64,000 nucleotides of DNA from Pseudomonadota bacterium. GTDB taxonomy: Bacteria; Pseudomonadota; Gammaproteobacteria; Burkholderiales; Gallionellaceae. A program made the translations under genes and the position numbers. The notes beneath the pieces were generated by a model. The model made no database searches, was not told where the DNA came from, and saw only the letters and a program-made list of their open reading frames with translations. The stretch spans positions 30,481 to 94,480 of the forward strand of contig JAJXTH010000006.1 of NCBI GenBank assembly GCA_021783995.1, written 5' to 3'. Positions within the stretch are counted from its first letter, which is position 1. The number at the start of each line of letters is the position of its first letter. Below, piece after piece: positions 35,345-44,721 of this stretch.

Positions 35345-37044
35345 AGCGCCACTTTACCTGGTTTCAGGAATTCGTTTGTAGGGCCATTGCCTGCCACGAG
35401 CGTTGAGTATGGGCCTTGCGCTACAAGGCGCCCTGATTCCATATGCCAGATGGCATCTGCCGAAGCCATCCTGTCGAGGCGATGTGTGACAAGCAAGACC
35501 GTTCCCGTGTAACTGTCGAGTACCCTGTCGATGACAGATGCTGCCTGAGGATCGAGATTGGAATCAGCCTCATCGAGCAATAGCAGACGCGGATTGCCCA
35601 GAAGCGCCCGGGCCAGCGCAATGCGCTGACGCTGACCGACAGACAATCCCACTCCGCCTTCGGATATTCGTGTCTGTGCGCCTTTGGGCAAGTCGGCTAG
35701 AAGCTCATTGATGCCGCACAGTTTCCAGATGCGCTCGATGTCCTGTTGAGGCGCATCAGGCCGGCGGTAAAGCAGATTTTTTTCGATGGTTCCCCGCAAA
35801 AGCGGTAGTTCTGAGCCGACCATCCCGATTGCGTTGCGCACTGATGCCAGGCTGTGAGCCGCCAGATCCTGTCCGTCGAGGCGGACCATGCCTTGGGTGG
35901 GGGCCATCATCCGCGCTGCGAGAGACAGCAGTGTGGATTTTCCTGCTCCGTTCGGGCCCACGATGGCAATGACGCTCCCGGCCTCCGCCACTGCGCTCAC
36001 GTCCTTGAGCGCGTCCTGAGCCGAGACATGCTCGAACTCCAGCCTTCCGGAACCGGTTTCCAGATCCGGCGCCCCCCTTATCTCGTTCACGGTGGAGGGA
36101 GTACCCAGAAATTCCTCGATTTTCCTCAGGGACACCTTGGAGCCATACCAATATTCCTGAATACGTCCCATGTCACGCAACGGGTGGACCAAAAGGCCGA
36201 TGATCGCCATTGCAGCGACCACGGTTCCCGGAGAGGCGTCGCCACGGGAAACTTCCCATGCGCCCAGCAGCAGAATGGTTCCCGTCGCTGCTGCTGCGGT
36301 GATTTCAGCCACTGCCGTGACTTTACCAGCTATTTTTGCCCGTTCTATCATTGCATCCTGGAAATGGCGGCCCTGCTTCACCAGCCGTCTGCGTTCACGC
36401 GCCATCTGCCCGAAAATCTGCACCACAGCAATGGAAGCAATCTTTTCGTTGACGTTGGCTGCAATGTGGGAGAGGCGCCGGCGAGACTCCTGTGTCGCCA
36501 GCTTAAGGCTGCTGCTCAAGGCCAGCGTAGCCACTGCACCCAAAATCAGCACTAAGCCGATGTCCAGCGCTAGTAATCCATCCAGAAATGAGAGCGCAAT
36601 CAGCGTCCCTGACGTTACCACGCCGGCCACTGCAAGGCGAGCTATGCCCAGGCTTACCCATCTGCGCAAAGACACGAGATCCCCGACAAAACGCAAAGCC
36701 ATTCCGCCGCGGCTGCGGGACTGCAATGCCCTTGGCGGCAGGGCGGCGAGATGGTCATACAGCACCATCCGGACTTCCAGTGCGTAGTCCTGCCCCATGC
36801 GTTCGGCATCGATCCGTTCAATGAGACGCAACCACGCAATCATGGCCGCTGCAATGGCAAGGCCAAGGCCGATCAGAAGCAATGGTTCAAGCGTGTCCAG
36901 ATGCTGTCTTTTGATAAGATGATCGAATCCGTATCTCACCAAATAGGCAGTTGCTATCGTCATCGCAGCCTGCCCGAAGGCATTCGCTATCAGGCGAACC
37001 AGAATGGGCAAGCGGCGACTGTTAAGCGCCTTAGGGGCGGGCAT
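35338..37044 (-). CDS. ABC transporter, fused permease/ATPase (half-transporter)
   Basis: Six-TM exporter domain; Walker A VGPNGAGKST; signature LSVGQRQRIALARALLGNPRLLLLDEADSNLD. Confidence 0.9.
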   Translation of the reverse strand: MPAPKALNSRRLPILVRLIANAFGQAAMTIATAYLVRYGFDHLIKRQHLDTLEPLLLIGLGLAIAAAMIAWLRLIERIDAERMGQDYALEVRMVLYDHLAALPPRALQSRSRGGMALRFVGDLVSLRRWVSLGIARLAVAGVVTSGTLIALSFLDGLLALDIGLVLILGAVATLALSSSLKLATQESRRRLSHIAANVNEKIASIAVVQIFGQMARERRRLVKQGRHFQDAMIERAKIAGKVTAVAEITAAAATGTILLLGAWEVSRGDASPGTVVAAMAIIGLLVHPLRDMGRIQEYWYGSKVSLRKIEEFLGTPSTVNEIRGAPDLETGSGRLEFEHVSAQDALKDVSAVAEAGSVIAIVGPNGAGKSTLLSLAARMMAPTQGMVRLDGQDLAAHSLASVRNAIGMVGSELPLLRGTIEKNLLYRRPDAPQQDIERIWKLCGINELLADLPKGAQTRISEGGVGLSVGQRQRIALARALLGNPRLLLLDEADSNLDPQAASVIDRVLDSYTGTVLLVTHRLDRMASADAIWHMESGRLVAQGPYSTLVAGNGPTNEFLKPGKVALC

Positions 37045-37047
37045 TTC

Positions 37048-38118
37048 TCAAACCGCCATAACCTGATCGAGTTTATGGGTGTCATGAAGCAGTGCGACAC
37101 AGGTATCCGGGTCGCAGAGCATGCGGGTGTGTATCACGGGCAGCCCCGTAAATTTTGCTGCCTCGCTTGCGGCCAGCGGCGAATTGGTCAAAACCCCGCT
37201 GACTGCGATAACATCGTGGCCCTGGCGCATGACTAGTTCGACCCCGCCTACCGCACCAGCCGAATCGCGGGAAGCAAAAAGGATGTGGTCCACACTGGAC
37301 TTGAATATGGGTGAGGATAACAGAGCCGCAGTTTCAGACTGGAAAATTCCATCCGCAATTTCGAGGACGATGATGTCCACGCCTGCATGGGCCAGATGTC
37401 CAGTCAGAATGGAAAAAATCTCCTCCACCTTGTCGTGCGTAACCTTATAGGTAGACACATAGCCGGCATCGGTAAAGTCGTATGTCGGGAAAGCGCCTGC
37501 ATCGCTCATCAACCAGACATCTTTTCCTGCACCAGTGCCGGTGATTTTGGCTGCACCCACCCTTTTGCCGCTGGATACCAGCCCTCTGATGAAATTGGTG
37601 AGGCTGGTGGTTTTACCCGAATTCATGGTTGTGCCCAATACAGCGATAGTCAATGGGCGGGCGCCTACATAATCGATGTGCGGTATTGCCCAGTCACCGA
37701 TATTCATCACATTTCCTGAAGCATCTGCGAGCAGTCCAATGGGTGTGATTGCGGTTGGTTCTTTCATCGCGGAATAAGATGAAAGCACGACCCCTGCCAT
37801 CCCTCCCGCCGCAACCAGATGGCATGGCCCCAGATCTTTTGGAACCTCAGCTTCAAACTGGTCTGGTGCATAACGGTTGCCATAGCATACAACTATCTCA
37901 TCGCCAGCATACAAGGTTGACCTGCGTCCGTTGCGCAATTCGACGCCACCGTGCTGACCTATCATCTCGACCCGTGCAAGAACCATGTCTCCGGGGCGAG
38001 GCGAATAGCCCTTGTCGACAAGCAGATTTTCCGCCACGTCAAGGTTTACATTTCTCAATGTGTAGGCAACCTTTGCATGTTTTAAACGATTCTGTTGCAA
38101 TGAATTCACTGTGTTCAT
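37048..38118 (-). CDS. P-loop NTPase of unknown function (DUF1611/DTBS-like fold suspected)
   Basis: 356 aa; Walker A-like GTTMNSGKTTSLTNFI, VDIIVLEIADGIFQSET; no confident family assignment. Confidence 0.65.
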   Translation of the reverse strand: MNTVNSLQQNRLKHAKVAYTLRNVNLDVAENLLVDKGYSPRPGDMVLARVEMIGQHGGVELRNGRRSTLYAGDEIVVCYGNRYAPDQFEAEVPKDLGPCHLVAAGGMAGVVLSSYSAMKEPTAITPIGLLADASGNVMNIGDWAIPHIDYVGARPLTIAVLGTTMNSGKTTSLTNFIRGLVSSGKRVGAAKITGTGAGKDVWLMSDAGAFPTYDFTDAGYVSTYKVTHDKVEEIFSILTGHLAHAGVDIIVLEIADGIFQSETAALLSSPIFKSSVDHILFASRDSAGAVGGVELVMRQGHDVIAVSGVLTNSPLAASEAAKFTGLPVIHTRMLCDPDTCVALLHDTHKLDQVMAV

Positions 38119-38313
38119 GACTGTCTCCTCGTTGGCCTCTGTTTAAAGAGGAATATGTGTGCAAAATAAATAAGTTAGTCACATCTGAAACATGTTATTC
38201 GGAGAGAGAAATGGAGCCTATAGTGTCGCGGAGGATATTAAGGCAGGCAAAAACCCCATTTTAGTCTAGGGGAATCCACTAGGCGCAATAATCGGAAGGT
38301 TGACCTTCGGATG

Positions 38314-40014
38314 CTAGACAGGAAGATTGACGGTCACGCTGGTTCCGCCATCGGGCAGCGGGGTAATACGGGATGTGCCTCCCAGCAAGGAGGCGCGATA
38401 TTGCATGGAACGCAGTCCCAGCCCCGCTTTGCTGTCTGACGACGGGCTAATCCCGGAGCCATCATCGTTGATTTCGAGCGTTATCTCGGTGGGCAATGAC
38501 ACTAGTTTCAGCGTGATATTCGTCGATTTTCCGTGCTTGATCGCGTTGTTGACAGCTTCTTGAGCGATGCGGAACAGATTGATTGCCACGAGTGGATCGT
38601 CGATCGCATGCTGACACTCGCATGTGAATTGACATTTGATGGCAAAAATATCCTCGGTATTTTTGGCGAAATTTTTCAACATTGACGGCAAATCCGCTTC
38701 TTTCAGTTCTACCGGATAAAGCCCGCGCGCCAGGATGCCCGTTTTTAAAATGGCTTCATTGATAAAGGCGGTGATCTTTGCAGCATCACTGGCTTCAGCA
38801 CGTCCCGTCAGTTTTTTGGACAGCACTTCAGACATGAAGGCAACCCCTGTCAGAAGCTGCCCCACATCATCGTGCAATTCCCGTCCAATTCGCTGTTGAG
38901 TATCTTCGCTGATGCTGATAATTCGGCGTTCGGCCCTGTTTGCTCTTTCCAGTGCAACTTCCTTGGCCTTGATCGATGCCATATAAAGCATCGCTCCTCC
39001 CACCATCAGAATCAGTATGCTCCCAGATATTTCGAGGAGGAGGGCAAACCAGGCTGCATCCCGATTCAATGATCTGTATTCGAAAACATGATCTGATACA
39101 TAAACTTTCATGCCATATTGGGCAATTCCCATTGTAGAAAACACATGAGGAGCATACTCATCCTGAAAACGCATCAAAGAGGGAAACTTTCTGTCTCCCC
39201 AGGAAGTTATCAGGAGAGCAGGAAAATTGCTTCTCTTGTAGCGCGCGATTTTTTTTTGCAAGGACATCTTGTCAATGTATGCGCCTGGAACCGCATGCAT
39301 CAGCAGATGTTGATCGTTGGCAAGCACGATAACACCGTTTTCATCTGTGACAAATGCGTCAAGTTCTTTGACCAGAAAAGACAATTTCGGGACATCAATC
39401 TTAGTGACCACTGCTCCCAGGAAATGACCATCGTCAATTATGGGGGTAGAAAAATAGATGCCCGGTATATTCGTAGTCTTTCCAATTGCATACTGGATAC
39501 CATGCTGTCTGTTCTTGTTTTCCCGGAAATAATCGCGATCAGCAAAATTTTCTCCGATACTGCTGCCAAAAGTATTCCAGTTGCTTGCAGCAATGCAGTC
39601 ACCTGCTGCATTGATTACAAAGACGATGTCGGTATGCAGGCTGCCCCTGGCAAGAGCGAGGTAATGGCTGAGATCTTTTAGCATTGGATCATGCGTCCAG
39701 CGCTTTCTTCTTTCATCAATCGGCAAAGTCGAGGGAGTTATGTCCTTTCCGAATCGCAGGGTCGCGTTTCTTACTTCAGGTAATTTGGAGAGCAGGTCGG
39801 ATATGCCATGCAAGTAATTCAAATTTCTTGCTATGCTGTCGGCAAGATCAGTGGCGCGCTCCCTGGAAAGTTCGGTTCTCTGTTTGATGGCCTCTTCAAC
39901 ACGCGCAAAATAAAAATTCCTTACCATCATCCAAGCCGTTATGTTCCACAGAATAATCAGGGCGATGATAGTCAGGGCAATTTTATGTTGATTTTTAGAT
40001 AGCATTCGTTGCAA
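38314..40014 (-). CDS. Membrane sensor histidine kinase (periplasmic Cache-like domain, HisKA_3/HATPase_c, NarX/DegS type)
   Basis: Two TM segments flanking a Cache-like region; ERRIISISEDTQQRIGRELHDDVGQLLTGVAFM phospho-His motif; HATPase EAVNNAIKHGKSTNITLKL...DDGSG. Confidence 0.9.
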   Translation of the reverse strand: MQRMLSKNQHKIALTIIALIILWNITAWMMVRNFYFARVEEAIKQRTELSRERATDLADSIARNLNYLHGISDLLSKLPEVRNATLRFGKDITPSTLPIDERRKRWTHDPMLKDLSHYLALARGSLHTDIVFVINAAGDCIAASNWNTFGSSIGENFADRDYFRENKNRQHGIQYAIGKTTNIPGIYFSTPIIDDGHFLGAVVTKIDVPKLSFLVKELDAFVTDENGVIVLANDQHLLMHAVPGAYIDKMSLQKKIARYKRSNFPALLITSWGDRKFPSLMRFQDEYAPHVFSTMGIAQYGMKVYVSDHVFEYRSLNRDAAWFALLLEISGSILILMVGGAMLYMASIKAKEVALERANRAERRIISISEDTQQRIGRELHDDVGQLLTGVAFMSEVLSKKLTGRAEASDAAKITAFINEAILKTGILARGLYPVELKEADLPSMLKNFAKNTEDIFAIKCQFTCECQHAIDDPLVAINLFRIAQEAVNNAIKHGKSTNITLKLVSLPTEITLEINDDGSGISPSSDSKAGLGLRSMQYRASLLGGTSRITPLPDGGTSVTVNLPV

Positions 40015-40185
40015 TCAAGACTCTATTGGTTGGTTTGGTGGTGATTCTTTCATCTTATTGCATGCGCTTCATGAACGGCAATCGGTTCTGTCGTGTAATT
40101 CGTGGATTACACCCAGATCATGTGAACTCCATGGCAGCAGCCACTCGGTTTTTCGGTCATCTGAGCGCAGACTGCATGCTTCATG

Positions 40186-40304
40186 TTTTCCTGGCAGCCT
40201 GTCGGACTTATCACGCGAAACATGCGAAAATCACGGCTATCAAATTTGACGGGCATAGTCTTACCCCCTGTCGATGGGCTTAGTCCGACAGGCTGTTAGG
40301 AAAA
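40186..40304. mobile_element. MITE-like element or IS remnant with 25-bp imperfect terminal inverted repeats
   Basis: Left TTTTCCTGGCAGCCTGTCGGACTTA (40186-40210) vs reverse complement of 40280-40304 TTTTCCTAACAGCCTGTCGGACTAA: 22/25 identical; no transposase ORF between. Confidence 0.6.
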
Positions 40305-40470
40305 TTCTTTCTTTTTCTCATGGTTTATTAGGTTGGAAATAATCTTTCTCTGATGGTGTTGATAGAGAAATCGGGGCAGCATTTTTCATATTGAAAGATT
40401 TGATCAATTCAGCAGGTTGCCGAGATTGATCACTTTGGTTTTTCAACAGACACAAAAAAAGGAGATAAAC

Positions 40471-40932
40471 ATGAACGGGATTACCAGATTCAGGCCGCTT
40501 GGCAGTGAAATTGCGCGTTTTGATCCGTTTTTCGATATGGATAATATGTTCGATAGATTGAACAGGTCGATGATGTTTCCGCTGTTTCGTGAAGGTGTCG
40601 ATATGGAACCGCAGATCAGAATGGATGTAAAGGAAGCGGATGGAAAGTATCTCATCCATGCAGACATTCCGGGCGTGAACAAGGATGACATCCATGTGAT
40701 GGTTGACGGAAATCGGGTATCCATCACGGCAGAAATCAAGCAAGAAAAGGAGGCCAAGGAAGGAGAACGGGTGATACGCTGCGAGCGTGGCTATGGCATG
40801 GCATCGCGCACTTTCACGCTTGCAGATGAAGTGGATCAGGAGAATATACAGGCAAAGTACAACAACGGTGTGCTTGAGCTCATTCTCCCCAAGAAGACTG
40901 GGCTTACCAAAAAAGAGATTCCGATTTCATAG
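40471..40932 (+). CDS. Hsp20/alpha-crystallin small heat-shock protein
   Basis: ATG at 40471 preceded by AAAAAAAGGAG; alpha-crystallin domain (RMDVKEADGKYLIHADIPGVNKDDIHVMVDGNRVSITAE...YNNGVLELILPKK). Confidence 0.92.
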   Translation: MNGITRFRPLGSEIARFDPFFDMDNMFDRLNRSMMFPLFREGVDMEPQIRMDVKEADGKYLIHADIPGVNKDDIHVMVDGNRVSITAEIKQEKEAKEGERVIRCERGYGMASRTFTLADEVDQENIQAKYNNGVLELILPKKTGLTKKEIPIS

Positions 40933-40971
40933 CGCCTGCGATGCACGGTTTTATGTAGAGAGGAGAATGTC

Positions 40972-41304
40972 ATGCTAAAAACAATGCTGATGGTGTCCGT
41001 CCTGGCCGTTGCGGCATCTAACGTATGGGCAGATGAACAGGAACGCGCACAAGACCAGTTGCAAACTCAGGCTCAGTCACGGACGCGCATATATGGCAGT
41101 CAGCTGATGACCAACCAGGAGCGCGTCGAATACCGTGAAAGAGTGCGTGCCGCAAAAACGGCTGAAGAGCGAGAACGAATACGCCATGAACACCATGAAC
41201 GCATGAAGGAACGCGCCAAGGAGCGTGGCGTGACGCTTCCTGATGAACCTCCACCCAGAGGCATGATGACTCCTGGAGGAGGCATGGGTGGAGGAGGGCG
41301 CTGA
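40972..41304 (+). CDS. Small secreted/periplasmic charged hypothetical protein
   Basis: Signal peptide MLKTMLMVSVLAVAASNVWA; RERVRAAKTAEERERIRHEHHERMKERAKERGVTLPDE; Gly/Met-rich tail. Confidence 0.75.
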   Translation: MLKTMLMVSVLAVAASNVWADEQERAQDQLQTQAQSRTRIYGSQLMTNQERVEYRERVRAAKTAEERERIRHEHHERMKERAKERGVTLPDEPPPRGMMTPGGGMGGGGR

Positions 41305-41357
41305 CGGTTATCCGGAGCGTGTCTTTCTCGAGGGTGTCAAATTTCTGGAGCATCATC

Positions 41358-41720
41358 ATGAACATGACAGTAAATGGCAAGACCATAGAAACAGATGTGG
41401 CGGGATTTCTCAAAAACCCGTATGACTGGAGCGATGAGGTCAGCGATATGCTCGTGAAAGAGTATGAAAAGTCCGGGCTCAGGCGTGTGGATGATACCTC
41501 GTTGGGTCTGGTTGACTACTTCCGTGAATATTATGAAGAAAACCATACGCATCCGACCATGAGTGTGCTGGTGAATACGCTGGGGAAACACCAAGGCCGA
41601 CGCTTCAGCGACACATACGAATACAAGAAATTTCTCTATGAACTGTTTCCGAACGGTCCGGTACAGACGCTCTGCAAGCTGGCAGGTTTGCCGGATCCTG
41701 GCGTCGAGAATCAGAGCTGA
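41358..41720 (+). CDS. DsrC/TusE family protein lacking the canonical penultimate cysteine
   Basis: FLKNPYDWSDEVSDMLVKEYEKSGLRRV...LFPNGPVQTLCKLAGLPDPGVENQS; start at MNMTVNGKTIETD. Confidence 0.85.
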   Translation: MNMTVNGKTIETDVAGFLKNPYDWSDEVSDMLVKEYEKSGLRRVDDTSLGLVDYFREYYEENHTHPTMSVLVNTLGKHQGRRFSDTYEYKKFLYELFPNGPVQTLCKLAGLPDPGVENQS

Positions 41721-41741
41721 TTCTGACGTTTTTACCGAGTG

Positions 41742-41770
41742 GCCGTGCCTTTAGGAGGCGCGGCTTTTTT
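41742..41770 (+). terminator. Rho-independent terminator downstream of the DsrC/TusE-like gene
   Basis: GCCGTGCCT-TTAGG-AGGCGCGGC followed by TTTTTT (stem with one G-U pair). Confidence 0.85.
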
Positions 41771-41777
41771 CATGGGT

Positions 41778-41894
41778 TCATCGCGGAAGCGTCATGCTGG
41801 CGAGATGCCAAGCAGCCTTGCAGTAAAAACCATTTCGACGGTAGTGGCGATAGTTCTCGATGAAACGCGAGAGCTGCGCGAATTTTTTTATCAT
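41778..41894 (-). CDS. Putative 38-aa small basic protein
   Basis: MIKKFAQLSRFIENYRHYRRNGFYCKAAWHLASMTLPR, preceded by AAGGAGTATGTC (Shine-Dalgarno); lies inside the longer ORF 41778..42050. Confidence 0.45.
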   Translation of the reverse strand: MIKKFAQLSRFIENYRHYRRNGFYCKAAWHLASMTLPR

Positions 41895-42166
41895 GACATA
41901 CTCCTTGAGCTTTATTTCATGGCTTGAGGGGGATGCGATTCTGGCTGTCTGTTCGTTAAATGGGTATCGGAGGAGGATGATTTTGGTATGAGGATACAGG
42001 CAACCAATCAAAAGAAAAGTCCGATGCTGACGTGGAGAGGCAGGCACCATGCCGCCGGGGTCAAATCGCGGTTCTGTACGGCGTTAAAAATTTGATTGCG
42101 CATCTGGTTTTTCACTGCAGAATCCAGTAAAGTGTGATTCCCTCGACTTACAAAAAGAGCAATAAC

Positions 42167-42409
42167 ATGAGTGCAAAAGGCCAGCAGTTGCAGGATCCCT
42201 TTCTGAACAGTCTGCGCAAGGAACATGTGCAGGTGGCAATCTATCTCGTCAACGGTATCAAGTTGCAGGGGCAGGTTGAGTCATTCGATCAGTACGTGGT
42301 ATTGCTGAAAAACAATGCCGTTGTCCAGATGGTTTACAAGCACGCCATTTCCACTATCGTGCCGGCGCGGTCGATCAATATGTCCTTTGATGACGATACT
42401 GCCGAGTAA
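42167..42409 (+). CDS. hfq: RNA chaperone Hfq
   Basis: [49 protein letters not shown]...[10 protein letters not shown]. Confidence 0.98.
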   Translation: MSAKGQQLQDPFLNSLRKEHVQVAIYLVNGIKLQGQVESFDQYVVLLKNNAVVQMVYKHAISTIVPARSINMSFDDDTAE

Positions 42410-43518
42410 TGAAGCAGGCAGGCGCTGAGTCGGCGTTGCTGGTGAGCATAGACTTTGGCGATGCGGATTATCGGGAGAGTCTGGAAGAATTGCGCCTATT
42501 GGCTAAGACGGCAGGCGTGCGTACGCTGGCAACCATAGAGGCCAGACGCTCGCGGCCCGATGCCGCACTTTTTGCAGGCAGCGGCAAAGTGCAGGAGATT
42601 GCTGAAGTGGTCGAGCGCATGGAAATCCCGCTGGTGATCTTCAACCATGATCTCACCCCTGCGCAAATGCGCAATCTGACCGCCAGGCTGAATGTGCGCG
42701 TCATCGATCGAACCATGCTGATACTGGATATTTTTGCACAGCGCGCACAAAGCCATGAGGGCAAGGTGCAGGTCGAGCTGGCGCAGCTCAAATATCTCTC
42801 GTCCCGTCTCGTCGGCATGAACACTGACATGGGGCAGCAGAAATTCGCGGTGGGCGCGCGAGGACCTGGCGAGACTCAACTGGAGCTTGACAGGCGCAAG
42901 CTTGACAGGCGCGTGCATCTTCTTAAGGAACGTCTCGAGAAATTAAGGGCGCAGCGCGATGTGCAGCGCCGGTCCCGCAATCGAGCAAATGTCTTCTCGG
43001 TCTCCATTGTCGGTTATACCAACGCGGGAAAGTCCACGCTGTTCAATCGACTAACCAAAGCCAACACGTATGTGGCCAACCAGTTGTTTGCGACGCTGGA
43101 TACGACGTCGCGAAGGATGTTTGCCGAGGGGAAGGGCGAGATCGTGGTGTCAGACACGGTGGGCTTCATACGTCATCTCCCTCATGGATTGGTTGCCGCA
43201 TTTCGCAGCACGCTCGAAGAGACCATACAGGCGGACCTGTTGCTGCATGTAATTGATGCCAGCAATCCCGGTCGCGATGACCAGATTTCCGAGGTGAACA
43301 AGGTGCTGGCGGAGATCGATGCGGGCGGGATCAGGCAGATTCTGGTGTATAACAAAGTGGACCTTGCCGACATGCAACCCGGGTTTGAGCGCGATGAGTA
43401 TGGTAGAATTGCGCGCATTTTTCTGAGTGCCAAAAGCGGTGCAGGACTGGATGGACTGCGGCTTGCGCTGTCGGAGGCGCGCGATGACAAAATTGCGGCC
43501 GCGCAGATTGAAAACTAA
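42409..43518 (+). CDS. hflX: GTPase HflX
   Basis: GARGPGETQLELDRRKLDRRV; G1 [15 protein letters not shown]; next to hfq. Confidence 0.96.
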   Translation: MKQAGAESALLVSIDFGDADYRESLEELRLLAKTAGVRTLATIEARRSRPDAALFAGSGKVQEIAEVVERMEIPLVIFNHDLTPAQMRNLTARLNVRVIDRTMLILDIFAQRAQSHEGKVQVELAQLKYLSSRLVGMNTDMGQQKFAVGARGPGETQLELDRRKLDRRVHLLKERLEKLRAQRDVQRRSRNRANVFSVSIVGYTNAGKSTLFNRLTKANTYVANQLFATLDTTSRRMFAEGKGEIVVSDTVGFIRHLPHGLVAAFRSTLEETIQADLLLHVIDASNPGRDDQISEVNKVLAEIDAGGIRQILVYNKVDLADMQPGFERDEYGRIARIFLSAKSGAGLDGLRLALSEARDDKIAAAQIEN

Positions 43519-43536
43519 ACAAGCGAGAAAAGAGCC

Positions 43537-44721
43537 ATGGGATTGAATGACCCGAAATGGGGCAATAAGAACGGTGGCCCGCCCGACCTGGATGAGCTGT
43601 TGCGTAAATTGAATGCAAGAATGTCCTCCCTATTGGGTGGCAAGGGTGGAAAGGATGGCGAAAACAAGAGCGGCATGCCGAAAATGAATGGCAGCGGCAT
43701 CGGTCTGATCGTCGTCATCGTGTTGCTGCTCTGGTTGTCCAGTGGTTTTTATATCGTCGATGCAAGCCAGCGCGGCGTGGTACTGCGCTTTGGCAAGATG
43801 GTGGAAATGACAGAACCTGGTCCGCGCTGGCATATTCCATATCCGGTTGAATCGGTCGAAATCGTAAACCTGAGCGAGGTCCGCACTGTCGAAGTCGGAT
43901 ATCGCGATAACGTCAAGAACAAGATATTGAAAGAGTCGCTGATGCTGACCGAGGATGAGAACATCATCGATATCCAGTTCGCGGTACAGTACACGCTGAG
44001 CGATCCGGCCGAATATCTGTTCAACAACCGAAATCCTGACGAGAATGTGAGGCAGGTGGCCGAATCTGCAATGCGCGAAGTGGTCGGAAAAAACAAGATG
44101 GACTTCGTGCTGTACGAAGGTCGCGAACAGGTCGCTGCGGCTGCAACCAAGCTGATCCAGGATATCCTGAACCGGTACAAGTCTGGCATACAGATCAGCA
44201 AGCTGACCATGCAGAATGCGCAGCCTCCCGAACAGGTGCAGGCATCCTTTGACGATGCAGTCAAGGCAGGGCAGGATCGTGAACGGCAAAAGAACGAAGG
44301 TCAATCCTATGCCAACGACGTGATACCGCGCGCAAGCGGTACCGCAGCGCGCCTGATACAGGAAGCTGAAGGCTACAAGCAAAGCGTGATCGCAAGTGCA
44401 GAGGGCGATGCCAGCCGCTTCAAGCAGATTCTGGTCGAATATGAAAAGGCGCCTGTCGTGACACGCGAGCGCATGTACCTTGATGCGATGTCGCAGATCA
44501 TGAGCAATGTCAGCAAGGTGATGGTCGATCAGAAGAGCGGAAACAGCCTTTTGTATCTTCCTTTGGACAAGCTGATGGAGGTGAGCCGCGCGCCGCTTCC
44601 TTCCGTGGATGTCGCGCCACAAAGCAAGACGGAACAACCTGCACCGGCGCAGAGTAATGACATTAATGCAGCTCAGCGGACCCGGGATTCGCTGCTGAGC
44701 CGTGATCGGGAGGCCCGATGA
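43537..44721 (+). CDS. hflK: FtsH modulator HflK (SPFH family)
   Basis: N-terminal WGNKNGGPPDLDELLRKLNARM; SPFH domain GFYIVDASQRGVVLRFGKM. Confidence 0.96.
   Translation: MGLNDPKWGNKNGGPPDLDELLRKLNARMSSLLGGKGGKDGENKSGMPKMNGSGIGLIVVIVLLLWLSSGFYIVDASQRGVVLRFGKMVEMTEPGPRWHIPYPVESVEIVNLSEVRTVEVGYRDNVKNKILKESLMLTEDENIIDIQFAVQYTLSDPAEYLFNNRNPDENVRQVAESAMREVVGKNKMDFVLYEGREQVAAAATKLIQDILNRYKSGIQISKLTMQNAQPPEQVQASFDDAVKAGQDRERQKNEGQSYANDVIPRASGTAARLIQEAEGYKQSVIASAEGDASRFKQILVEYEKAPVVTRERMYLDAMSQIMSNVSKVMVDQKSGNSLLYLPLDKLMEVSRAPLPSVDVAPQSKTEQPAPAQSNDINAAQRTRDSLLSRDREAR

Noticed and set aside
43630-44637. 335-aa - strand ORF antisense to hflK
   Set aside because: Shadow ORF over hflK with His/Leu-rich composition typical of antisense frames.
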